Below are positions 55,380-64,000 of a DNA stretch of 64,000 nucleotides, piece after piece (the stretch's first letter is position 1; each line of letters opens with the position of its first letter). The stretch spans positions 248,001-312,000 of the forward strand of contig CAOLHI010000929.1 of assembly GCA_948474755.1 (NCBI GenBank), read 5' to 3'. Origin of the DNA: Ctenosaura bakeri. Its lineage: Eukaryota; Chordata; Lepidosauria; Squamata; Iguanidae. The notes under the pieces were generated by a model that made no database searches, was not told where the DNA came from, and saw only the letters and a list, made by a program, of their open reading frames with translations. The position numbers were made by a program, and so were the translations under genes.

Positions 55380-55990
55380 ATCTCACTTATTCATTATTAG
55401 TGTTATTATTATTAAGTTTCTTTAAGTTTATTTATATACCACCTTTCCCCTGGAACTTTATATTTTATATAATTTATAAAGCAGTTTGTAAATTAAATCA
55501 AGTACAATATAATCAAAATGGCTACTATTAAAATATATTAACATATAATTAAAGCATCAATAACATTTAAAAAAATAAAAAAGCAACATGGCTTTTATTA
55601 AAAGCCATCTCTTTGAAAATATTCAATTTAAAAGCCTGTTGTAATGAGAAAAAAAGTCCTTGTCTGCCATGGGGAGGATAACAAGAAGAGGGGTCATCCT
55701 AGATACCTGAGGAGGGGAGTTCCACAGCCTAGGAGAGGTCACAGAGAAGGCTCTGTGTCACATTCCCACCAAATCTGCCTGTGAAGGTAGTGGAACTGAA
55801 AGTAGGGTCTGTCTTGAGGACCTCAAGGCACAATCAGTTTCATATAGGAAGATGCATAACTTGGACCCAAGGTCTATAAAGCTGTATATGTCACAACCAG
55901 CACTTTGAATCATGCCCAGAAACAGATCGATAGTCAGCAGTACTGTTGTAGTGAGTGAGTTATTTGCTCCCTGTAACTAGGCCTGCTGAT
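55380..55990. repeat. Old LINE-like dispersed repeat, family uncertain
   Basis: GAGGGGAGTTCCACAGCC, CACAGAGAAGGCTCTGTGTC and CACTTTGAATCATGCCCAGA are words of a repeat common in reptile genomes, preceded by a T/A-rich end. Orientation and class cannot be fixed by eye. Confidence 0.4.
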
Positions 55991-56293
55991 ACAAAGACTT
56001 TGCTCTAGTTGGCATTTGTTATTCCAAGAACAAACCTATATACAGTACATTCTCTGTTTTCAGTCTGTTCCCTCTTTTCTTTCAGGTGCAGGTCCTTCCA
56101 GTCTGAAAAGAAGAAATAAGCTCCGCCAAGTGAATCATGTGTCTTTGTCACTCCTTAATCCCAGTGCTTCCTATTTCTCTTGTGTTTTTTCCCCTCAGTG
56201 CTTGAAGCTCTTCAGCAAGATTCACAAGGTTTTAAAAATATGCCAACGGTCCCCTCTATGTTGCGAATGTAATCTGGTGGTATTCCAAATCTA

Positions 56294-56456
56294 CGCCATT
56301 TCCACACTAAAATGTAAAATGTAATAGTGCTATTATTCCACTTTCAACATCGTATGGAATCCTGGGTTTGCAGTTTAAGAAACTACAAACCACAGGATCC
56401 CATACGATGTTGAAAGTCTAATAATAGCACTATAACAGCCTAGTGCAGAAATGGCC
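56294..56456. mobile_element. Palindromic DNA element, short form, TSD CTA
   Basis: Termini CGCCATTTCCACAC and GTGCAGAAATGGCC with CTA on both sides. The central part is deleted, so the two arms nearly meet. Confidence 0.88.
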
Positions 56457-56477
56457 CTAGTCAGCTCCCTTGAACTA

Positions 56478-56944
56478 CAGTTAGAGCTGCACATTTGTAG
56501 GTTTGACTTTTATGGATTTGATTATTTGCAAGTTTCTTCAAACCCTGCCTTCCCCACCTCAGGTGTTTCTTTTCCCAGGAAACTGATCTGCAGCTCCAAT
56601 CAGGCCACATAGACCTTTAAAAACCCACCTCTGGTCCTCATCTTCCTCCACGGGCTGCTGTGTAGCCAGCTAAGGATGGCTCACAGCCCAACTTCTCAGC
56701 ACAAGAAACCCTCTTACAGCGCCTCCCTGCAAGGAGAAGGGCAAGAGACAGGAAGTACAGGGCCACCCTGCCGACCCACTCCTTTTCCCTTCTTCTTTTT
56801 CTGGTTTGGACATTGGGCACCTGTTCCTCCCACCATGATTCAGCCCTCTTTTCACAGGCAGACAGACACATTTTGATATTTGCAATTTTTCCACTTTTGC
56901 AAAGGTCCTGTGCCCCTAACTCTAGAGAACTGGAGGGCCAACTG
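56478..56944 (-). mobile_element. Tigger-like (pogo/Tc1-mariner) non-autonomous element
   Basis: The ends are CAGTTAGAGCTGCAC and, inverted, CAGTTGGCCCTCCAG, flanked by TA on each side (56476-56477, 56945-56946). CAGTTGGCCCTCC is the typical Tigger terminal repeat. No transposase is present. A diverged relative lies at 14645-15062. Confidence 0.75.
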
Positions 56945-56957
56945 TACAGTGTAAAGC

Positions 56958-57055
56958 TCCCTGGCAGAGAATTCAAAGTGCCTGATGAGCCTAGGCGCCA
57001 TAGTATGGAACCATGACAGTTAAAGTGGTATCAAAGTGCTATAACCGTTTAATTG
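56958..57055. mobile_element. Right arm of a diverged palindromic element
   Basis: AGTATGGAACCATGACAGTTA and AAGTGGTATCAAAGTGCTATAA match the right arm of the subfamily at 31045 and 37591. No terminal repeat is left. Confidence 0.45.
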
Positions 57056-57269
57056 GTGTCATAGCAACAATTTACTATATGCGAGTCAAAAGCAAGCACT
57101 ATCTTGTTGTGAATTTACTACCTTTCTGAGAATCTCCCAGGCCATGATTTTTTAAAAAATTATCCATCCTCTGTTTCTACCATGCTAATTGGTGCCATTC
57201 TCAGCAGGGTGTAGATTAACAGGAATGGGCAACAGAAATCAGAGGAGTATGAGGCTTGCAGGGGGTTGG

Positions 57270-57420
57270 TTTATTTTTATATTTTTTAATACACTTATAT
57301 CACACCTTTCCTTCAGTAAACTCAAAACAGCATATATAGCTCTCCTCACTCTTTCATCCTTACAACAACCCTGTGAAGTGGATTAAACTGAGACTCACAT
57401 TACCCTACAGTGTTTTGGGT
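57270..57420 (-). repeat. Dispersed repeat end, family unknown
   Basis: CACACCTTTCCTTCAGTAAACTC and ACAACAACCCTGTGAAGTGG occur widely in reptile genomes at the end of LINE-like repeats. The class cannot be decided here. Confidence 0.4.
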
Positions 57421-58430
57421 GTATGTTCTTTTCTTTCAAAACTGGACTAGACATCCAGAGTTGAGAAACCCTAACATTGCTGGCATTATCATTACCTCTG
57501 CCCTGCAGAAGACCATGGTCATGTTGGCTGGAAAATTTTGGTTGTTATAGTCCAAGCCAGTAATGTTTCAAAGGTGCTGTTTTTCTCTTGTAAAGCACCC
57601 AATATTCCTGGATTTCCTTTGGTATCTGGAGTGGTTTGGTCTATTTCCTATGGAAATCTTTCATCTCCACCCTGCAATTGATTCATTTGTGCACGGCTGA
57701 GATTTTTGTCCCCTAGTTGGCTTCATATTCTGGCATAGTTCTCAAAGGCTTTTAATAGCAGATCTCTTGCGATTATTAAAGGCTTTGGGGTTATCATGAA
57801 ATCTGTGTTGTGAATGCTGACGGTAACTGACTCAAGAGTCTATTCCCATGGAAGCGATGATCTAAGGTGTGTGATGCATCATTGCCTTGCCTGGGGCTCT
57901 TGTATCGACTCACTGGAGGGGAAGGTGAAAGCACAGTTAAGGCAGTCCTCTCCTGACCATACTTAGGCTTGTATTTCTACAGCCTCTGATTTCAACATGC
58001 TTCTGCAGAGTGTGGGACACAGGAACTTTCACGTATTAGATCTTCAGCCAAATATGGCTTTTTCATGTGCATGAAGGAACACAAGGAGCATCTCTGAGTC
58101 TGAACTTGCCCTATAAGAACCCAGAAATGCCCCCAAGAATTGCTCCATCTGCTCTATTTCTCCCACAGTTTCCTCTGGATCAGTCCTCAGTTTCAATAAA
58201 ACACAACCACAGTACAACTGAATGGCCTGGAGGGCAGGTGGAGGAAGCCTTTTAAAATATATTTTCTGCCCCTGCTAGGATTATTTCAGCCAGCTTTAGA
58301 TGGTAAAAATGTGTTCATTTTGCTCCTTTTTCTTCTATCTGTTCTTCCCAAAGCTCAGGGGTACAGTTCTTATGGCTGTCTACTGACATGAACCTTCTGC
58401 AGTAAATAATCAAGAATTTAAAGCAGGGAT
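57421..58430. other. Intergenic, nothing recognised
   Basis: No gene or named repeat identified. Confidence 0.4.
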
Positions 58431-58741
58431 TTGGATCATGCAGCCCTTCAGAAGTTGTTCAGCTGCAACTTCCATTAGCCCTAGTCAGCACAACCAATGG
58501 TGAGGGATGCTGGGAGTTGCAATCCAAAAACATTTGGAGCCCTGCATAATTCCAACCTTTGGTTTAAAGGAAGTTGGGTACCTTCAGTATATGTACACCA
58601 CCGCTACAGGTGGTGAATAATGCTTCCTCCCCCTTGTTATCTACTATATAAAAGTCAAAGTTTGTGAGTTTGTCTGTTTGTCTGAATCAGACAGGTGAAG
58701 ACCTCATACGATTGGCTATGTGAGACGAGAAGACCTCATAT

Positions 58742-59599
58742 TGTTACCCTGTATGTTGGGGGTCCCGGAAGGGGCACCCAAATTACCACATAAAAACACA
58801 AGATGGGGGAAATTAGACTTGAGCACTCTCTCAAGCTAACGAGAGGCAGGGTAACTTTAGCTGGGATCTTTTACCCTATATCTACAGCGTCAGGTCAGAG
58901 AGCGGTTAGACAAGTTCTAAAGCAACAAATAATATTTTATTGAGAACAAACAACACAAAAGACACGACATACACTAGCTAACTGAGAAATGGAAATGGAG
59001 AGTTTCGGGGAATGGGTAATACGACACCTGTTCACGTAGTCCTGGAGAGAAGTGGAGGTTGCAGGGAGGAAAGCTCAGCGCGGTTCGCTGAGGGGACGAC
59101 TCGCTGGACAGACCGACAGCAAGGCAGGATAGCAGTCCAGAGTGTTCTGAGGAAGGCTCGGATTTGGGGACTTCTTATAGGGTGGATTTTACCTACAGGC
59201 CATGCCATGCTCGGTGAGAACAAAGGAAATTTGTAGCTGGACAAAGGCGCTGGAAAAGGTCAGGTTTTACATGATGAGTTTAGCGCTGGATGACAATAGT
59301 ATGGCCAGTATGCAAATGGCCCAACATAAAGGATTGGCTTGACACTTGGCCGGGCATCTTTGTGTAAAGTCTCACTGAGCAAGGCTGGTTTGCAAGAAGG
59401 AATGGTCCCTAAAGCATCGAAGAGGCATTAAGTTGCCTGCCTACATGAGGTTTGGAATGTACAACCATTAACAGCCGCGCCTATTACGTGCTTGTCCAGT
59501 GGCCCTTGCAAACACGTGGAGTAGGGTGGCAGAGAAAGGTCACATAGAGGCCAAATTATTTGATATCAAGAGATATCTAGTGCTATAACCGTGGTAACA
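58742..59599 (-). mobile_element. Solo LTR (minus), 4-bp target duplication ATAT
   Basis: Termini TGTTACCCTG and CGTGGTAACA, flanked by ATAT on both sides. It aligns over its full length with 42133-43048 (shared TTGAGCACTCTCT, GGATCTTT, AATATTTTATT, TGATATCAAGAGATATCTAG). AATAAA on the minus strand is the complement of 58936-58941. Confidence 0.88.
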
Positions 59600-59622
59600 A
59601 TATGGTTGGCTGTCTGTGAAGA

Positions 59623-59688
59623 TTCTATGGAATCCTGGGGTTGGCAATTTAGGGAGGGGCCTTTAGAATTCTCAGCCAAAGAGCTCGG
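59623..59688. mobile_element. Fragment of a palindromic DNA element
   Basis: TCTATGGAATCCTGGGGTTG, TTTAGGGAGGGGCC and AGAATTCTCAGCCAAAGAG are the core of one arm. Both ends are lost. Confidence 0.65.
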
Positions 59689-59689
59689 G

Positions 59690-60629
59690 CCGGTTGCTAT
59701 GGAGATGAGGCCTACCAGCAAGAAGGAAAAGGCCAGCGTATTCCCTCAGAAACCAAACTTCTTTATGTTAACAGCTCTGAATACAGATTGGATTGGGGAA
59801 TATGGGAATAAGTTACAAGTACTGGAATAGGCTAGTTGCTATGGAGACAAGGCCTAACAGCAAGGAGGAGGACAGTGTATTCCTTCAGGGACCCAAATAG
59901 GGATGTAAATAACTCTGAATACAGATTGCATTGGGAAATATGGGTAAAAGTTACAGGTACTGGACAAGACAGTTTGGTGAGTTCTTAAGAGGAAAATAAA
60001 ATCCTGGACAACACTGGGTAAATACGCTAGTTTTTATTACATTGAAATATGATCTTGTTATCCTGACTGACCTATATTTGAGTACGAATCTATAGTCCAT
60101 GACATAAGAGTATATAGTGGCTGCAGGTGCTACCAATGAACACCAGTTCTGTCACTTAGACACACCAGATATTGATAAAAGGCATGTTTATCCATGCACT
60201 TGAGAACATGTGATTGATCTGGGGCGTATGAATTTTATGTGTCCACTCTGCTTATATCTTTTTGTACTACAGAATTTGGACAAGTTTTTTATACATTAAT
60301 TCTCATGATCATCCAACCAGCAAAGCCGCTGGCCTATGCCTGTCCAGTTTGTTTATGTACATAGAATGGGGGCGGTGGGAGACCATCTTGTTCTGTACTT
60401 CAGGCAGTTAAATATCCCTGGATTGTTCTGACAAACCCTATCACTCACTGCACATGGAGACAACAGCCATGCTTTCTGGGGACGATGGATATTGGAGTTG
60501 CAGTCCACTATATCTGGAGGTTGGGGAAGTCTGAGTAGGACTCTGTGCAAGTGCTTGGTCAGCAACAGCAGTGCTGATCAGCCATACACCATTCCAATGC
60601 TAAAAGGTAAAGAGGAGAAGTATCACTTA
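59690..60629. other. Intergenic, short internal duplication only
   Basis: A segment starting GGTTGCTATGGAGATGAGGCC (59690) is repeated, diverged, at 59830 (AGTTGCTATGGAGACAAGGCC). Both copies run about 130 bases. Nothing else was recognised. Confidence 0.5.
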
Positions 60630-61287
60630 GGCCCTTTTCGCACGGGCTTTCCCGAGCGAAATAGCCCCGTGAGCCGTGCGGGAGTGGAAGCGCCGCTCCA
60701 CACGACGCACTCCCACTTCCGGCGCTCTCACGGGGCTGCAGCGGCGCGAGCGCGGGGTTTTTGATTTTCGCTTCCAAGCGAAAATCACCCCGCGCTCGCG
60801 CAACGCTCCCGGCGCCCACCCGCACTTACCTGTTGTGCGGTGCGTCGGAGAGGCGGCCGGGTAGGGCTTCCTTCCCTCCGCTCCTGCGGAAGGAAGGGGT
60901 GGGGCGGGGCGCTTGCGTGACAGATGCGATGGCATCCTGCTTCGCGCGGGTGGGGGGCTGCTCGCGACAGCCTCCTGCTTCGCGCGCGCGCGTGCGGGGG
61001 GTGGGTGGACGCGACTGTCGCTCGCTCCTGGTGCGCGTGGGGGGGATGGGCGCGACTGTCGCTCGCTTCCCGCGTGCGCGGGGGGCAGCGCGAGAGGCTC
61101 CTGCTTTTTGCGCAAGCGGGGGAGGATGGACGCGCGAGCCGCCTCCGCTTCCGGGACGCTGCCGCTTCCCCGCTTGTTCCTTCGCCTGCGGAAGGAACGA
61201 GCGGGGAACCGGCAGGCTCTCGGAAGAGGCTTTTCGCGCAAGCCGCCCACCCCGGCTCACGCAAAAAGCCTCAGTGCGAAAAGGGCC
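60630..61287. mobile_element. CpG-rich DNA element, 658 bp, shared TIR
   Basis: Termini GGCCCTTTTCGCAC and GTGCGAAAAGGGCC are perfect 14-bp inverted repeats. The interior is extremely GC- and CpG-rich, with repeated GCGCGACTGTCGCTCGCT and CTCCTGCTTCGCGCG words, inverted CCGCTCCTGCGGAAGGAA / TTCCTTCGCCTGCGGAAGGA segments, and a hairpin CGCTTCCAAGCG. All six frames are open for long distances because stop codons are rare at this composition, and none resembles a known protein. Base composition alone would suggest a CpG-island promoter. The terminal repeats instead indicate a mobile element. Flanking TTA and CAA do not match. Confidence 0.82.
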
Positions 61288-61307
61288 CAAGCACATTGCT
61301 TTGGGCA

Positions 61308-61640
61308 AGCCAGCATGGTGTAATGGTTTGAGTGCTTGATTAGGACTCCGGGAGACCAGGGCTATTTCCGCACTAGGCTGTTATAGCACTATGATTCCAC
61401 TTTCAACATCCTATGGAATCCTGGGGTCTGCAGTTTTGGGAGGGGCCGGATGGCCCCTCCCGAAACTGCAAACCCCAGGATTCCATAGGATGTTGAAAGT
61501 GGAATCATAGCGCTATAATAGCCTAGTGCGGAAATGGCTCAGGGTTCAAATCCCTGCTCAGCCATGGAAACTGACTGGGTGACCTTGGACAGGTCATGTA
61601 TGCTTAGCCACTGAAGAAGGAAATGGCAAACCTCCTATAG
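61308..61640 (+). mobile_element. Sauria-type SINE split by a palindromic element
   Basis: The head AGCCAGCATGGTGTAATGG to GAGACCAG is interrupted at 61360-61539 and resumes CAGGGTTCAAATCCCTGC, then CCATGGAAACTGACTGGGTG. The tail is missing after GGCAAACCTCC, where another element begins. Confidence 0.88.
61360..61539. mobile_element. Palindromic DNA element inside the SINE, TSD CAG
   Basis: GGCTATTTCCGCAC and GTGCGGAAATGGCT termini, with arms almost perfectly complementary. Flanking CAG is duplicated (61357-61359, 61540-61542). Removing the element plus one CAG restores the usual SINE B-box region. Confidence 0.93.
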
Positions 61641-61695
61641 GGCCATTTCCACTACATTGTTATAATACTATTATTCCACTTTCAACATGCTATGG
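61641..61695. mobile_element. Left arm of a palindromic element
   Basis: GGCCATTTCCACTACATTG and TATTATTCCACTTTCAACAT are present. The copy is cut by the hAT-like element starting at 61696. Confidence 0.75.
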
Positions 61696-62611
61696 CAGAG
61701 CTTTCCAAACCTCTCATGTTGGTAACACACTTTTGAGACGTGCATCATTTCATGACACAGTAATTCAGTAAGTGGAGGCAGCCCCTCTACCTGAACTTGG
61801 CCACCACCACCACCCTCACTGGGGTCTTGCTCAGCCCCGGGCAGCAGGAGAGGCAGCCCCCCAACCCAGACCTGGCTCACCACTGCTGCCGCCACTGCCC
61901 TCACTGGAGTCTTCCTCAGCCTGGGACAGAGGCAGCAGAGGCAGCCCCTACACCCGGGCCTGGCTTGCTGCAGCAGTAGGAGAGGCAGTGTGATAGATGA
62001 TGCCTCTGAAATCAAGGAGCAACTGATTGTGCCAAGAACTGAGCCAGTGAGTGAGCAAATCAACTTGCAAATATCCCCTGCACTGGAAGGTCAAACAGAG
62101 ACAGAGTTGCCCCAGCCAGCTCACGACAGAGAGGGAACCAGCAGTGATTCAGAGGAGTTACAGCCACCTGTGCCCATCAGCCCTCAATCATGAAGAAGGC
62201 TGAAATGGACTGCTCAGAGGGAGGTTGCATGGACTAGGTTGAAGAAACAATATCAAGCAGCGCCTGTTCACAGTGGCTATTTATGCCGGCATGGTTGCTC
62301 TTTGCTTGCAGCAAATTACTAGCAAGCCCTCTCGATCTTTGTGTCTCCTGCTCCCTGAAACCCTCCAGACAGGTCTCTGCCTCCTGAACCTTAGGACTGG
62401 ACCTTGACCTGGCTTGGCTTGCGTTTTCCTTGTGTTTGGCGTATTTGGACTCTCCCTGCAAGTATTCCCGACCTCCCTCCTCCCTTGTTGGCTGAGGCTC
62501 GGCAGGGAGAGAATCCTGACAGGCAGCCCCTCCACCTGTTACATTTGCATGACACACCTACACACTGCAGCCAACACACTAATGTGTCGCGACACAGTTT
62601 GGAAAGCTCTG
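61696..62611. mobile_element. hAT-like element, non-autonomous, with nested LTR
   Basis: CAGAGCTTTCCAAAC and GTTTGGAAAGCTCTG form perfect 15-bp terminal inverted repeats, and TGTCGCGACACAG near the right end is typical of hAT (Charlie-like) ends. The interior includes GGAGGCAGCCCC repeats. A solo LTR is inserted at 61989. An 8-bp target duplication is not evident, so the class remains tentative. Confidence 0.6.
61989..62521 (+). mobile_element. Solo LTR, 5-bp target duplication GGCAG (copy 2)
   Basis: It begins TGTGATAGATG and ends ATCCTGACA with perfect GGCAG duplications (61984-61988, 62522-62526). A TATA-like CTATTTATG lies near 62276. It is related over its length to 4266-4864 but without that copy's internal duplication. 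Confidence 0.88.
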
Positions 62612-62619
62612 GCCTAGGT

Positions 62620-63434
62620 TGTGTCTGATTTGGAGGCATGTGGCAATGACAATGAAGACAACAACAGCAATAACAGCCTTGCCAGCCATCAGAGGGTCAA
62701 AAAGGAGCTCTGTGGTTTAATGTGTTGTCTGAACTTGGCCACAGATCTTTCTCTGCTTTCCCCACAAACCAGAGGGGGGAAATCTATCTCTTGATTCCTC
62801 CTCTGGTTTATTAGGATTGAAACAAACCAGAGAAGGGAGCTGTATCTGCATTTGGGCAGCACGCTAAGCCAAAGGTGAGAAAGTGTGACCCTAGGGACAC
62901 ATGCAGCTCCCCCTGCAATAGTTTTGTGGCTCATGACACCTGAAGATTCACCTGAAGATTCTCCAGACTGCCCTTTTTCTAACTGAAAAAAGAGGTAATT
63001 GTCCCCCTGGAAGCTTCCAGGAGCAGCACTTCAAATAACATTGAAGGTAAATTTTCTAAAAAAGCAATTATTTTTTTCAAAATTAGAAGTGGACCTCTGG
63101 TTTTGTTTTTGCTTTTCTCATTTTTGGCAGGCCATGTGGTCCTTGGAAGGATCCAGGATAATTATTATTGTTGTTGTTGAGGACTGGGAGCCTCTTTCAT
63201 ACTGTATGTTGTGTGACTTTATATATACTTACCCACATAGCAGAGCAGCTAAGAAACGCTGTTAGTGAATTGGAAAGATGCATAACAGGATACTGGCAAG
63301 AATGTCCCAGTGAGCATTAGCACTCCCTAGCAAGTGTCCTGATGTGCAGTGGGACCAATATGCATTGGGCACCAATGTGCATTGGTCATTTTGCTGGCTC
63401 CCCCATGTAGTAATGTAACAGCAGCCGTTTCATG
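62620..63434. other. Intergenic, nothing recognised
   Basis: No gene or named repeat identified. Two nearly inverted AACCAGAG(G/A)(G/A)GGGA words occur near 62770 and 62825. Confidence 0.4.
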
Positions 63435-63612
63435 GGCCATTTCCGCACTAGCCTGTTATAGCACGCTGATTCCACTTTCAACATCCTGTAATCCTGGGGT
63501 TTGCAGTTTAGGGAAGGGCCAGCCGGCCCCTCCCGAAACTGCAAACCCCAGGATTCCAGAGTATGTTGAAAGTGGAATCATCGTGCTATAACAGGCTAGT
63601 GAGGAAATGACC
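63435..63612. mobile_element. Palindromic DNA element, TSD ATG
   Basis: GGCCATTTCCGCAC and GTGAGGAAATGACC termini, with ATG on both sides. The centre contains GGGCCAGCCGGCCCCTCCC. The arms are complementary along almost the whole length. Confidence 0.92.
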
Positions 63613-63930
63613 ATGGATATGGGTGCTATGGAACTGCTCAATTCTAATTCCCACAGACGTATTTCCACTTCCAAAGACATAAGTCCTCTACAAGATTCTG
63701 GAGCTGCTGCTGCTGCCACTGGTCCTTCTTCTCCTCTTCATTTATGTCATGTCTTATTCCGAAACTGGGATTCATAGTAGCATACAAAATTTAAAACAAA
63801 TACAAGTAAAGGCACTTACAAGGGCATATGTAAAACATACATAAAGACAGCTAAAATGCAATTAAACTATCCACAGAATTAAAGTTATACAATTATTTAA
63901 TTATTTGAAAACCATTTCATAATTTTAAAA

Positions 63931-64000
63931 CTATCAAACAACAACAAAAAACTATCAAACAACAACAAAAAACTATCAAACAACAACAAAAAACTATCGA
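63931..64000 (+). repeat. 21-bp tandem repeat at the window end
   Basis: CTATCAAACAACAACAAAAAA units start at 63931, 63952, 63973 and 63994. The array is cut by the window edge. Confidence 0.95.

Noticed and set aside
60627..61339. Overlapping open frames of 130-207 codons on both strands, rich in Arg, Ala and Pro
   Set aside because: They lie in the CpG-rich mobile element. Stop codons are rare at that composition, frames are open on both strands at once, and no domain is visible.
63931..64000. CRISPR-like regular spacing of repeats
   Set aside because: The 21-bp units are directly adjacent with no spacers, in a vertebrate genome; it is a simple tandem array.

Overview
The window looks like nuclear DNA of a squamate reptile, most likely a lizard. 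The evidence is one split vertebrate gene with GT-AG introns and a dense, typically squamate set of interspersed repeats: Sauria-type tRNA-derived SINEs with a BovB-like tail, 5S-rRNA-headed SINEs with the same tail, CR1, L1 and RTE/BovB LINE fragments, a mariner relic, solo LTRs, a short endogenous retrovirus and many short DNA transposons. The species cannot be named from the sequence.

Region 1-6922 is probably the last part of a long SPINT1 intron. It holds interstitial telomere repeats, a 5S-type SINE, a CR1 3' half, an L2-like remnant, a palindromic DNA element and a solo LTR. From 6923 to 19010 lie eight exons of SPINT1 (HAI-1), a membrane-anchored Kunitz inhibitor of serine proteases such as matriptase and HGF activator. 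They encode, in order, the end of the internal PKD-like domain, Kunitz 1, a 27-nt microexon, an LDL-receptor class A module, a short linker, Kunitz 2, a juxtamembrane linker, and the transmembrane segment with cytoplasmic tail. All internal junctions are phase 1. The 5' exons (signal peptide, MANEC domain, first part of the PKD-like domain) were not found and probably lie outside the window. A 3' UTR of about 0.7 kb follows.

From about 19.7 kb to the end (44 kb) I recognise no host gene, only repeats. The clearest are a 1.8-kb endogenous retrovirus with nearly identical LTRs (28722-30537), four minus-strand solo LTRs (21.0, 39.8, 42.1 and 58.7 kb), two plus-strand solo LTRs of another family (4.3 and 62.0 kb), two 5'-truncated L1 copies, and a mariner pseudogene split by a solo LTR.

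The most interesting pattern is a super-family of non-autonomous DNA elements sharing a terminal inverted repeat of the form GGCC(C/A)TTTYCGCAC. Three size and sequence classes share these ends: palindromes of about 160-225 bp, GC-rich elements of about 456-496 bp, and one very CpG-rich element of 658 bp. Seven copies carry perfect 3-bp target-site duplications. One sits inside a SINE so that the empty site can be read directly. A second point is that Kunitz 2 of this SPINT1 has Glu at the P1 position.
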